Part shown: in pieces, positions 22,421 through 32,764 of the stretch
Layout of the letters: each line of letters starts with the position of its first letter
How positions within the stretch are numbered: position 1 is the stretch's first letter
Source: Oopsacas minuta
Taxonomy: Eukaryota; Porifera; Hexactinellida; Lyssacinosida; Leucopsacidae
Length of the DNA: 64,000 nucleotides
Assembly: GCA_024704765.1 (NCBI GenBank)
Contig: JAKMXF010000288.1
Coordinates: 124,001 to 188,000, forward strand
Direction of reading: 5' to 3'
Notes under the pieces: generated by a model
Database searches by the model: none
Told to the model about the DNA's origin: nothing
Seen by the model: the letters and a program-made list of their open reading frames with translations, nothing else
Made by a program: the position numbers and the translations under genes

Positions 22421-23411
22421 CTTATCTATTCTACTGTAACTCATAATATTCTTATTTTCATATTTAAATATTCTCGCATATTTACTGGTTAAAATTTATA
22501 ATATTTCATTCTGTAATGGGATTTAGTAATTGGGTTAATTGTGTATCAGCTGATATTTGTGTATAGTGTAATCTCCATAAACAAGGTGCAAGGGACTCCG
22601 AAAAATGCTACCCCGTTTTGTGGAGGTTCATTTGTATGGGATTATTAATTCGCTCGTTTCCTCAGGCTCTGTTTGTGAAGGTTGCTCTGTAGTAGATCAA
22701 ATAGGTTATGAAGAGCTGTTTAATAGTTTGAGATTTCATCTTGATTATTCCAGAAGTAGCTATAATTATCCCTCTTCTGTCGGGCACATATATACATGCT
22801 GAGAGCCATACTAGTTGAGGTAGACAGCTTTTGCCTGGATTTCTAATTTTATATCCAAATAATATGAATTTTTCACTATGTTTCCTGGATATTATGTCAG
22901 ATACAGGGAAGGTATCAATATCTCTGTGGCCAGAGAATAACCAAGTTTATTCATACGACTACGGGTTGTGAAACACTGACATAGAAAGTTGTTTGTTTGC
23001 TAATTAATAATGTTATTATACGTACAAATTGAAACAACATCAAAAATTATATTTACACACACAATCACGTAATAATTAAATAAACAAAGCTATTCACATA
23101 TAACAGAGAATATAATTAAGAAATAACTCCCTGGCATATTAATAATTAATACATTTTTACGTGTGGAAATATATGAACCGTAGTAAGATTATCCGGATTT
23201 TTAACATACACAGAAGTTTGTCAGAGACTTAATGTCTGAATTTATTTTGGTTAATGTCAATCCCTGTAATCTTGTTGTCTCTTACACGTATCGAGTTTAA
23301 TTACAGGCGCCAAATGGGAATATATATGTGTGTATATAGATTATATATTTTCTTAAATATTAACTTATCTACTGCTAAATCAAACGTTTTTTGCAATTAA
23401 ATAATCGGGGA
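22421..23411. other. Intergenic, with a family B MITE at 22566-22637
   Basis: Separates two plus-strand genes. The repeat reads AGTGTAATCTCCATAAACAAG, then AAAATGCTACCCCGTTTTGTGG, ending GGAGGTTCATTTG. The remainder is AT-rich, with TATATA runs near 23320-23350 that could be promoter sequence for the next gene. Confidence 0.55.
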
Positions 23412-26400
23412 ATGAAGAAATTATTTCTATTAATAACAACCTTACATCTTCTGGGTATTAATTGCCAAATAAGACGGGACTACATTATCAAAGGTAATGA
23501 TAGTTTTGATGAAAGTGATGTGAGATATTACGAATTCAATTTCGGTTCTAATTGGAGGGGACCTGAAGGGAGTGAAGGATGCATGAAGTTTGAATATGAA
23601 ATTCAGTTCGGTGAACCAGGAGAAACATTCTTTTTCATTCCACCTGGCGAGACCACTCCATTGGAAATTATTTTTCAAACGGGTCCAAGAGACTTTAACG
23701 AACTACCATACATTTTCGATTTGGAACGTCCACAAACAGATGCGAGAGTATGCGATCAAGTTGTAAAGAAAATTCCTGGCAACATAATCTGTGTACCTCA
23801 AGGTAACTCCGCTTGTAACGGGATGTACAGATATCTCGTAACAGTAGGGTCAGATTATGATGAAGCGTTTTCCAATATCGAATTTATCGGGGGCCTTGCT
23901 CCTCAACTTATAGTAGATGCAGCAGTGAACGTTGAGGGATCGAATTCGTTCTCTGGGAGACTTGGTGCAACCTTCCAAGTAGAAACAAACGGTGCTGACA
24001 CTGTAAGGATTGATGCAACTGATTTTCAAGGCGAACCACGTGGTAACATTGAGTGGCGCTTCATAGCACAAGGTACGAGTAATGAGATATCTCTACCAGG
24101 CTCATTAGTAGGAGCTACAGTGACTGGTAGTCAGGAAGATAGCAGTTTGACAGTTTCTGGTATTACCACTGTTCATCTGGGTGAATACATTGCAATAGCA
24201 ACGAATGAGCACGGATCAGACAGAGCTTCTGCCTTCATAACTCGAGGAGTAGGTCCATTTATAATCGAAGAATCAGGTCAGGCGAGTTCTAATTCATTTC
24301 GTGTTGGAGCAGACAGGGCAGTGGCTGGAGGAGAAGAAATAGAGATACGTGCAGAAGATCGGCTGTCCGATCCTAGCTCAACGATCACCTGGTCCTACTC
24401 CCGATCAGAATCAGGTCCATACTCAGCTATTAGTTCCGGGGGAAGCTACAGAATAGATTCTAGCGTTGGGGCGGATAACGTGGGCAGGGATTCGTTGCTA
24501 AGAATCATAAACGTACAGCCTGATCAATTCGGGTATTACAGAGCAGAGGCAGTTAATGAATTCGGTACTCATACATCCACGACATCTCTGATAGGAAGAC
24601 AACCTACGTTAGCTCTGGGGGCAGGGCTAGTTGCAGGGGGAAGTGGAGAAATAGGAAATACATTCGACAGCGCTTCCGGTACAATAACTATTCGTGCATT
24701 CGATATTAATGGATTCCCAGATAGTACATATACATGGCAACGAACTTCACCAACAGGCACTGTACAGCAAATTACCACTGGTGGTAGATACCGTATAACA
24801 AACTCTGTATCAGGAGGTAGACCTGTTTCCACCCTCACTATAACGGGAGTAACAGTTAACGAGCTGGGAACATACACTGTGGAAGCTTCTAATGTATTCG
24901 GGGATGTTGTAGGAGAATCCTTAGTGGGTACAGGCAGTACTTGTAGCAGTGGATCTGACATTGTACGAGTTATCAATCAGGGACAATATGAAAGTGGTTC
25001 ATATTTCGATACAACAACAAATGTGAATCGTTTCACAATAATTGCATCTGATCAATCTGGTGTCCCTCATGGCACGAGTTCATTCAGTTACTCCAGAACT
25101 CCAACCGGAAGTAGATCAGCTGTAGATACTGCGTATGCTATCACAGCAACACCTATTGGTGCACCAGGAACAATTGAGTTCTTCAACCTAGTTGATGGAG
25201 CATATGGATATTATTACGCTCAGTTAGCTAATCAGTTTGGAGATTCTGAGTGCTCCAATTTAGTAGGCGCACAGCTGGTGTTTCGCACAGGATCAGGACA
25301 GATAGGTCAGAATTATCAGCTGAGAGCTGGAGATAGTTTGTCTATCTCTGCTCAGTTTAGTGACGGATTTCCAGTCGGAGAGATCATATGGAGAGGTCCA
25401 AACGGTCAAATAATAACCCCCACTACACCTGGCTATACGATTGGACAAGGTCTGGGTTCTAGTATTTTAGTGATAAACTCAGCAAGAGATGGTACAGACT
25501 ACGGTCAATACACTGCTTCATCTAGCAATGTATTTGGACAAGTGACAAGAAGTTCCACTGTAAGCCAAACAATGGACACAGTAGCACCGACTATTGACGC
25601 GGGTTCCAGTGATACAGTTAACACAGGCGGTACCGGAAGGATCGGAGAATCATTTCAAGCCTCGTCAGGAGAAACTGTTACAATTCGAGCTAATGATATC
25701 ACGGGTGTCGAGGCAAGCGATTTCCGTTGGTGTAGAATAGCACCAGATGAAACTCAATGTCAGGACATAACAAACAATCCAGCATATACCATCTCAACAG
25801 TACAAAATCCAAGCGGTTTATCTGACAGTACATTAACGTTCCAAGTAGGTGCAGATACGTATGGTACATATAGAGCTGAAGCTATGAACAGTGCAGGGAC
25901 TGACGCAGCTATTTCTCAAGTTGGTCAGCCGCCTAGAGTAATAGATCGCTTCAATTTAATCACGATCTCAGCCGGATCGAGTAGGACTGTACCGGTTGGA
26001 GCGCAGATCGGCGTTGCAGAGAGTGGGTCTGTTACTTTGACAGCTACTGATGTTGACGGACAGCCAGGAAGACAGTTCGTCTGGACATACAGGAACGATC
26101 CAGATGGTCCCTTCCTTCCCCTACCAGCAAACCGAATTACGGAAAGTGTTGATGGAAATGTCGGGTCTTTAATCATAAACAGTATTGATAGATCTCAATA
26201 CGGTGAATACAGGGTGATTGCTACTAACCAATTTGGTGAGAGTACACCTGTTACAACCGTAGTAGGAGGTCCACCAATTATTAGGTTCTCAAGTGGGGTA
26301 GAGACGGATGGGGAAGGAGAAATTGGGAATAATTTCATAATTCCTTCAAACAGGAGATTGAGAATCACAGCTTGTATAATCGGGGGTTATCCACCAGCTG

Positions 26401-27524
26401 ACCCAGACGACTTCCGGTTTGAAGAAGAAGGTTCTGAATTGGAATCTGTACAACAACTACCACCAAACGATAACTGCTTTATCTATGAGGAGGGAGAATT
26501 TGAGATTATCTGCAGTACAACTATAACTGCCCGAACTGAAAATACATTCGGATCGAGTAACCAGCCAAGCTCTGAAATTACATTTCCTTCCCCCTTAATC
26601 GTGACAGGATCGTCTACTTGTAACCAAGGTAACATTGTGACGTCAGTACAGATTGGTTCAGACTTGTGTATCAATAGTCAAACATCATTTGATATAACTT
26701 GTTCAGTTGAAAACGTTCAAATCCCTGCTTTTTCATATGAATGGCGATTCAATGGGAATCCTATTACAACCGGGGTTACCCAAGATAGCGCAGCTATGAG
26801 TATTCTCAGTATATCAGCTGGTAGTGTTGACGATTCAGGTCGTTATACCTGTACTGTACAGAGTGTATGTGGAAATACGGATACAGCATCTACTGATGTA
26901 GATGTGTTTGAGTATATGTATGTATGTAATCAAAACGATTTAATAGCATGTTCAGGGAGTCGAAATGGGAGATCGTTTGTGACAGTTTCTATTAGCATTT
27001 GTGATGGCCTGCCTTTGGAAAGGCCAGTGTGTAGCCGGTGTAATTGGGAGATGAGTCAATGGAGTGTATGTTCAGACCCAGATTGCCATAGAGGTAGGAG
27101 AACACGAACAGTACAGTGTAATTGTGAAGGAGAAATCACTGTAGATACCAGATGTCTACTAAGATCTCCGAGGCCAGATGGCATACTAAAGTGTGGGCCA
27201 GCAGGCGTCAGGTGTAACCGGCCGTTTACATGGAAAGCGTACCAATTCGGGACCTGCTCTCGGACATGCGGTGATTCAATCCGCAGTAGAAAGGTCGAAT
27301 GTGTATCTACAATTACAGGAAATGGCGTCAGTGACAGTGAGTGTTTTGCCCTATCAAAACCCAGTGAAACAATTTCATGTTTTACTCAACCTTGTGATTC
27401 TTGTGTCAATCGTTTGTCAGATAGTGACTGTCGTATATTTATAGATATCGTAGAAGGATGTAATTACCCCGCTTTCAATGTACGTTATGAATGTTGTCAA
27501 ACTTGTAGTGACATGGGGTTGTGA
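23412..27524 (+). CDS. Secreted Ig-like repeat / TSP1 / PLAC-like matrix protein, intronless
   Basis: Probable extracellular matrix protein of 1,370 aa in one exon. ATG at 23412 begins a signal peptide (MKKLFLLITTLHLLGINC). An N-terminal region of about 150 aa is unrecognised. At about 23980-26280 there are seven Ig-like repeats of roughly 340 bp with I-set landmarks: an early IRAxD strand, Trp (EWRF, TWSY, TWQR, IIWR, RWCR, VWTY) and a late GxYxxxAxNxFG strand. Both core cysteines are replaced, mostly by Ala or Val. A degenerate eighth repeat follows, then a conventional cysteine-bearing Ig domain (FDITCSVENV; SGRYTCTVQSVC) near 26690-26910. Two TSP1 repeats (MSQWSVCSDPDC; FGTCSRTCGDSIRSRKVEC) and a cysteine-rich PLAC-like end (CQTC) complete it. 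The C-terminal layout recalls papilin or ADAMTS-like proteins. No membrane segment is seen. Confidence 0.85.
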   Translation: MKKLFLLITTLHLLGINCQIRRDYIIKGNDSFDESDVRYYEFNFGSNWRGPEGSEGCMKFEYEIQFGEPGETFFFIPPGETTPLEIIFQTGPRDFNELPYIFDLERPQTDARVCDQVVKKIPGNIICVPQGNSACNGMYRYLVTVGSDYDEAFSNIEFIGGLAPQLIVDAAVNVEGSNSFSGRLGATFQVETNGADTVRIDATDFQGEPRGNIEWRFIAQGTSNEISLPGSLVGATVTGSQEDSSLTVSGITTVHLGEYIAIATNEHGSDRASAFITRGVGPFIIEESGQASSNSFRVGADRAVAGGEEIEIRAEDRLSDPSSTITWSYSRSESGPYSAISSGGSYRIDSSVGADNVGRDSLLRIINVQPDQFGYYRAEAVNEFGTHTSTTSLIGRQPTLALGAGLVAGGSGEIGNTFDSASGTITIRAFDINGFPDSTYTWQRTSPTGTVQQITTGGRYRITNSVSGGRPVSTLTITGVTVNELGTYTVEASNVFGDVVGESLVGTGSTCSSGSDIVRVINQGQYESGSYFDTTTNVNRFTIIASDQSGVPHGTSSFSYSRTPTGSRSAVDTAYAITATPIGAPGTIEFFNLVDGAYGYYYAQLANQFGDSECSNLVGAQLVFRTGSGQIGQNYQLRAGDSLSISAQFSDGFPVGEIIWRGPNGQIITPTTPGYTIGQGLGSSILVINSARDGTDYGQYTASSSNVFGQVTRSSTVSQTMDTVAPTIDAGSSDTVNTGGTGRIGESFQASSGETVTIRANDITGVEASDFRWCRIAPDETQCQDITNNPAYTISTVQNPSGLSDSTLTFQVGADTYGTYRAEAMNSAGTDAAISQVGQPPRVIDRFNLITISAGSSRTVPVGAQIGVAESGSVTLTATDVDGQPGRQFVWTYRNDPDGPFLPLPANRITESVDGNVGSLIINSIDRSQYGEYRVIATNQFGESTPVTTVVGGPPIIRFSSGVETDGEGEIGNNFIIPSNRRLRITACIIGGYPPADPDDFRFEEEGSELESVQQLPPNDNCFIYEEGEFEIICSTTITARTENTFGSSNQPSSEITFPSPLIVTGSSTCNQGNIVTSVQIGSDLCINSQTSFDITCSVENVQIPAFSYEWRFNGNPITTGVTQDSAAMSILSISAGSVDDSGRYTCTVQSVCGNTDTASTDVDVFEYMYVCNQNDLIACSGSRNGRSFVTVSISICDGLPLERPVCSRCNWEMSQWSVCSDPDCHRGRRTRTVQCNCEGEITVDTRCLLRSPRPDGILKCGPAGVRCNRPFTWKAYQFGTCSRTCGDSIRSRKVECVSTITGNGVSDSECFALSKPSETISCFTQPCDSCVNRLSDSDCRIFIDIVEGCNYPAFNVRYECCQTCSDMGL

Positions 27525-28180
27525 TATATTTTGTATTTTGTGTTAATATTTAGATTATATTTGGTAAATCATAACCTGTATCAAAGTTCGGACATGAAGA
27601 AGGGAACAAATGGGGCATTTGCAACGGGGTTGCCAGATCCTGGGACTGCTTATGATTAAAAGAAGGGTCGAGATTTTGCCTTTAAAATATTCAAAGATGT
27701 TTAAAGACAAAACCCAATGCCCAGAAAGCTTGCCTAATAATTCCACAGTTACCTGCGTGTATATATTCAGTTTGTTGGCTGAAACACAAAATAGGTTGTA
27801 ACTTCGTATATATAATATCTATTTATACTAAAAACGATCTAATCGCACAAATAAATGTCAATATTAACTTCTTTACATTTGAAACAGCCTCTGAGATATG
27901 AGTCATTATCCATCTTTACCAAATCAAACAATAGTCATAATTATTTGTAAATATTAAGAACTGTAAAATAAACACAACACACTTTATAATATAAACTTAA
28001 ACACATTCAATATACATAAGTTGACACAATTTCAAGGCATTGTAAGCTAGTATCACTCAATTATCAAAAATAGCCCTGGCGTAGTATATCGAAACAAAAC
28101 AGATAAACAAGGTATAAGATGTGCTAAAAATATTAAGAATGAATCCTAGATATCATTGACCCAAAATATTTGAAAAAAGA
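27525..28180. other. Intergenic between convergent genes
   Basis: AT-rich 3' flanks of two converging genes. About 27590-27660 carries TTGCCAGATCCTGGGACTG, similar to GCCAGATCCTG segments at 2085 and 50055, so a degraded repeat is likely. No gene seen. Confidence 0.5.
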
Positions 28181-28909
28181 TTACAAATTCTCCAATTCTT
28201 CTAGTAATTGAGCACTTTCAAGTTTCGCTTCTTCCAACTTATTGGTAGCTTTTTCAATGTCACATTCTAACTGATCCCTTGTACATAGCAGAGTTTCCAC
28301 TTGTTCTTCAATAATTTCATGTTCTTTCTTTCTCTTTGTGAGCGTGTCTGCGCGTTGTGAAACCTGATTACGTAGATTTCCCCCTGCTCCCGTGATAGTC
28401 ATGCGACTTGATGAGATAGACTGGCGTATAGCGGTAGCATCTGCTAAGTCCGTGTTTAGCTCTGCAAGTTGGTCTTTTAGCATGTTATTGTTCTCTTCTG
28501 CCGTGTCAAGATCTTGTTCGTACATGTTTATACTGTTTTCTCTATCAGCTATTTCAGCTAGAAGTTCGGCTAACTTGTCTTTGTTATTCATTATTTTTGT
28601 TTGTAAACCAGATGTACCAACTTGTGATTGATCTTTCGATCGCATAATCTTTCTCAAATTTCGTTCTATTTCCTCTTCATCGTCTATTAATTTTTTCCGC
28701 TCACTTTTAAGACCAATCAATTCTTCTTCCGAAGTTTCAAGATCATCTTCAGCTGTCTCTAGTGAAGCTTTTTGATCTTTTATGTTTTCACTTAGTTTCT
28801 CGATTTTTTCTACCTTTGCTTGAACCTCTAATTTGCATTTGTCCCTTTTTTCCTTTGCTCTGTCTATATTCTCTTGCAAAGCATGAATTTTTTGCTTCAC
28901 TTTTTCCAT
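28181..28909 (-). CDS. Tropomyosin-like coiled-coil protein
   Basis: A 242-aa, uninterrupted ORF from an ATG that is almost entirely heptad-rich, Lys/Glu-rich coiled coil. The start MEKVKQKIHALQENIDRAKE resembles the tropomyosin N-terminus (M-x-x-I/V-K-x-K-M-x-x-L, then a DRA segment). A short break near residues 168-180 (SSSRMTITGAGGN) interrupts the heptads. It is shorter than the 284-aa muscle tropomyosin and close to short non-muscle forms. If it is a tropomyosin it would polymerise along actin filaments. Coiled-coil composition makes chance similarity easy, so the family call is tentative. The neighbouring 29456-30088 gene is also a coiled coil and on the same strand. Confidence 0.65.
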   Translation of the reverse strand: MEKVKQKIHALQENIDRAKEKRDKCKLEVQAKVEKIEKLSENIKDQKASLETAEDDLETSEEELIGLKSERKKLIDDEEEIERNLRKIMRSKDQSQVGTSGLQTKIMNNKDKLAELLAEIADRENSINMYEQDLDTAEENNNMLKDQLAELNTDLADATAIRQSISSSRMTITGAGGNLRNQVSQRADTLTKRKKEHEIIEEQVETLLCTRDQLECDIEKATNKLEEAKLESAQLLEELENL

Positions 28910-29455
28910 TCAGTTGAATTAAATATTTTTTAGTAATCCTACTAGAAAATGTAATTATATATTAAGCGAGCATACAATAGGAGTATGAAGCTAACCAAAT
29001 ATCATTGTCAACTAGTCCTTATGTACGTACTTACTTATTTTGTCATTATTATTAAAGTGAATACATTTCAGGTTATATGTGTTTCTATGGAGATTTAATG
29101 GATTCAATGCTAAAGTACAATTTGATACTACATTGGAATTTTAGGTAGAAACTGAGACAAAAGAATTATTATATTATGTTAATAAACAACTGTTAGCTCT
29201 TTGGAGTGTATTGTTGTTGTTGTTTATTTCATTTTGATATTCAAATGGATATTATTAGAAATATTATTCAACTAACTATCAACTGAGTCAACTCCCATTA
29301 TATCGAAGCTCAAGGGGCCGCGAAAATTACTTCAATATAACCGATGGAACATAAGTTACTTCGACGGTTTGGGACCATATTTTGACAATTACAGACTTCG
29401 AGATATCTGTGTTAGATATAGCGGGAGTTGACTGTAACATATAACAGTAATAAAA
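28910..29455. other. Intergenic between two coiled-coil genes
   Basis: Holds a TTG trinucleotide run near 29212 and the full-length family A MITE at 29285-29434. Nothing else recognised. Confidence 0.55.
29285..29434. repeat. Full-length family A MITE (reference copy)
   Basis: A 150-bp element from GAGTCAACTCCCATTATATC to GCGGGAGTTGACTG. It has inner matching segments TCGAAGCTCAAGG and ACTTCGAGATATC and a central GACGGTTTGGGACCATATTT that recurs in most other copies. Confidence 0.85.
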
Positions 29456-30088
29456 TCATGTATCAGATACTGAATTGGGAACATTCTTATCTTGTTTGAG
29501 AGATTCTATTTCACAATTCGCATCTCTAAGCTTCTCATTAGCTGACGATACCTGTTCTGATAAAGTTAATATTAATTCAGAATATACTGCTCCATTCTCT
29601 AATTCAGGATTAGATTTTTCGTATTTGTGTAATTTGTTTAATAAATTCGCATTTTCTAATTGTATCTCAGATATATTTTCTCTTAACTCGTAGATTATCA
29701 GAGCTGTCTCGGCTCGTATGCTTGCCGTCTTGGAACGAGATTTAACCAATTTCTGCTCGAAACTACGTTTCGTGTCGGCAAGTTCATTCCGAATATTACT
29801 CAATTCATTTTCAAGTTTTTCAATCAATTTTTGTTGAGCTTTAACAAGATTTGGTGAAGATATCGTATTCATAACTTCAGCGCTTTTAACTTGTATTTCT
29901 GAAGTATTATCTTGCTGAGGGGATAATTCCGGATTTTTTAGTAAGGTTGTCTCATCTTGATTAGGAAAATGTTCATGTGTTGGAGAACTTGGTTTTTCAC
30001 AAAATTCTGTACATTTTAACGGTCTTTTAATGTGGATCTCAGAAACTTGATTACTTCGCTTGCTGAAACTCCGTATACGGTTACCCAT
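29456..30088 (-). CDS. Orphan coiled-coil protein, possibly N-myristoylated
   Basis: A 210-aa, uninterrupted ORF from an ATG. I do not recognise the family. The N-terminus MGNRIRSFSKRS has Gly-2 and a polybasic stretch, a pattern compatible with myristoylation and membrane attachment. Residues 1-75 are low-complexity. Residues 80-205 form a coiled coil (LVKAQQKLIEKLENELSNI, IRAETALIIYELRENISEIQ, LILTLSEQVSSANEKL). No enzyme motif or transmembrane segment is seen. Coding status rests on ORF length and the coherent heptads. Confidence 0.6.
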   Translation of the reverse strand: MGNRIRSFSKRSNQVSEIHIKRPLKCTEFCEKPSSPTHEHFPNQDETTLLKNPELSPQQDNTSEIQVKSAEVMNTISSPNLVKAQQKLIEKLENELSNIRNELADTKRSFEQKLVKSRSKTASIRAETALIIYELRENISEIQLENANLLNKLHKYEKSNPELENGAVYSELILTLSEQVSSANEKLRDANCEIESLKQDKNVPNSVSDT

Positions 30089-30754
30089 TGTAGATAGATT
30101 TTAATTAGAAAATTGGTAATGAACAGTTGTTCGAAACCAACAAATGTGTTGTAAGGTTATGAAGTGGTTATTTGAATTCTATTATCGATGAATAGAAGTC
30201 TATGATTCTATTATGGAAAGTTTATGTAAGAAATATTGGAAAAGAACTTGCTTTGTGTGCGGTAGAGAGATAAGAGATCAGCTGATTGTTACAAATATAT
30301 TGGTGTAGTTTGAGTAAATACACAAGCGAATAACTAGAATGCTGAATCATGAATGAAATAAAATACACATAAAATGTAGGAAAATAGAATATCGCAGAGT
30401 TCGTTAATGAAGACACCGATAAAGGAGTCAAATATAGAACCCTACAAATATGTACTAAATATTTGTGTGAAGAAATGTTGGGAAATTGACATTCTAAGAA
30501 AATTAGTATCGACATGGTAGAGGTCGCAACGGGACGAATTTTCGTCCCAAGTTATTACAGTCAACTCCAGTTATATCGAAGCTATAGGGACCGCGATAAT
30601 TACCCCAGTATGCGCGGGTATTCTGGGGCGTATGTAGAGACCCCCCCCTTGACTCTACATAAATAAACAAAACATTTGAACCTTAATCCTTGAGAATAAC
30701 ATGCCTACAATATGTCAGTACTAGAATAAAACTCTAAAATTGTAATAAGCTAGT
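30089..30754. other. Intergenic, with a family A half-element
   Basis: About 30555-30640 begins CAGTCAACTCCAGTTATATC and continues with GGGACCGCGATAATTACC, then stops matching. It is a 5' half of family A. Nothing else recognised. Confidence 0.5.
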
Positions 30755-32764
30755 CTAATCCTGGGAAAAAGATTCCTGAATCATTTCAATTTTCTTACCG
30801 CTATTTATTTCCCCCCAACCGATCAAACGCCAGTGATTATCAATTTTACGACTCAATGCTATTTTTTCGTGGACTTCTGTACATACCGGTAAGTTGAGTA
30901 GGATCTTGGCTAACTCCTGCCGGACGCCAGTGACTTTCCCCCCGGTTGAAAGAGAACCAATGTTAACCATCAATACGTCACCTTTCGTCAATTTCTGAAT
31001 TCTAGCTCCACGCTTATCTCCCTCCATACGTACACCTAATAACCTCTTCAATAGAAAATAACTGATTTCTATCTCAGAATATACATCAGGAAGAGACTTA
31101 ACAGCTCCCAAAACTTGGCCTACGAGTTTATCAGATCTGCAAAGCATTGGATCTATCAGTGTACCTACTCCGATTAATCCACCAGGAACAGCGTATTGTA
31201 ATTCATTATTCTCAGCGAATAACGAAATTATCCGTGAATACAAAGGGGTAAAAACTGTCTTATCTTCCAAAACTTTTACAATACCAGGCCGTACCTCTAT
31301 CTTCTGTCCCAGACGGAACACTCCCTTTAGAATAGAGCCCCCTGCCACGCCCCCTTTCAAATCCTCTACCCCGCAACCAGGTCGATTCACATCAAAAGAT
31401 CGGATAATTATCAATCTTGGTTCAGAGGTAAAATCGCGTATCGGAAGTGGAATATTCTTACAAATATACTCACAAATAACTTCTATGTTGAATTTGAGCT
31501 GTGCGGAGATTGGTATTACCGGTGCATCAGCTGCAATAGTACCATGGATGAATTTCTGTATTTGGCTATGTTGTTCTTTTGCTTGTTTCTCTTCCACTAG
31601 ATCTATTTTATTCTGTAATATTATGATATGTTTTAACTTCATTATGTCTATAGCTGCTAAATGTTCTGAGGTTTGAGGCTGTGGGCAAGTTTCATTCCCT
31701 GCGATTATCAAAAGAGCCGCGTCCATTACAGCAGCACCGTTTAACATTGTAGCCATCAATATGTCATGACCTGGACAGTCTACAAAGGAGACGTGTCGTG
31801 TTAAGTGCATCATACCTATGTGGCAAGAAGGACACTCAAATGTGTCTTCTTTAGCTGAGCCAGCTGACATATAACTGGAGGGTCTCGGACAGTTATCATG
31901 GTCACATTTGTAAATCTTCGCATTTGCATAACTAAAATATAAAGATAAATTACAAAATAATGGAGAGTTTAAGCAAGTCAATTTCTGTTATATCCAAACT
32001 GAAGTGACCGCGATAAATATTTCGATATGACCGATGAGTTGCTTCGACGGTTTGGGACCATATTTGTACAATTTCAGACTTCAATTCAAGCGGGTATGCA
32101 ACAAAAAAGGTGACAATTACGTAATGATTTCGTAGATGTTACTTTTCGTTCAATTGAACTTGTTCATGCTGGTGCGAACCACGCCAAAAATTAACCTTAA
32201 TTCTTCCAGTTTCAATCAATTCTGTATACAGCGAACGCCAGTTATACAAACACCGGATGTAAAAAACATAAGCATCATCCTCTGGAAAACGGTAATCATA
32301 TATTCCTGTACATTTTATGCCGGTTATAAGAAAATGTATTGCTACTCCCAAGGGCGTTCTTATTGCCAGCATCCACTGTATTAGCGAAAGTTAGAAAAAT
32401 CGCCAATCACTTACCCTAACTTGATAGTAATGTTCTTTTTTATCTCAATTGTAAATCTAACGGTCTGTACACCAGAAATAGCCTTTACAACAGTAGATTT
32501 TCCATGTGCTACATGACCTATTGTACCTATGTTTATGGTAGCTTGTCTACTAATTACTTCTGGGGTAATTACATGAAGTTTTGTAACGTCAAGTTTACTG
32601 AGATCTTGTATAGCTAGTTTTGTTTTTGAGAGAGGATCTTCTTCGTGTATACTCGGGTCTTCATCCACAGTATTGTTTTCTTCGATTTCTCCTGGGTCAG
32701 GGTCTTGCTCAATTTCTCCAGTTTTATTTGCGGAATTATCAACAAAATCTAAGTTATTTGCCAT
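30755..32764 (-). CDS. EIF2S3: Eukaryotic translation initiation factor 2 subunit gamma
   Basis: GTPase core of eIF2 that carries initiator Met-tRNA to the 40S subunit. Exons 32764-32415 and 31931-30755 join in phase, giving 508 aa. ATG at 32764 ([10 protein letters not shown]) is preferred; an in-frame ATG at 32860 is possible but would add residues unlike other eIF2 gamma. Motifs: P-loop [12 protein letters not shown], switch 2 VDCPGHD, guanine-specificity NKID and later SAQL, and a four-cysteine zinc knuckle ([19 protein letters not shown]). The C-terminal beta-barrels ([34 protein letters not shown]) are well conserved. The N-terminal acidic extension is longer than in human. Switch 1 diverges from the usual KNELERNITIKLG (see findings). 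Confidence 0.96.
31972..32373. repeat. Family A and family I MITEs in the EIF2S3 intron
   Basis: About 31972-32100 is family A (AAGTCAATTTCTGTTATATCC; GACGGTTTGGGACCATATTTG). 32223-32373 is family I, with CAGCGAACGCCAGTTATA at one end and GCCAGCATCCACTG-TA at the other. Together they make up most of the 483-bp intron. Confidence 0.65.

Noticed and set aside
24569-24976. Minus-strand 135-codon ORF
   Set aside because: Antisense shadow of the Ig-like repeat gene.
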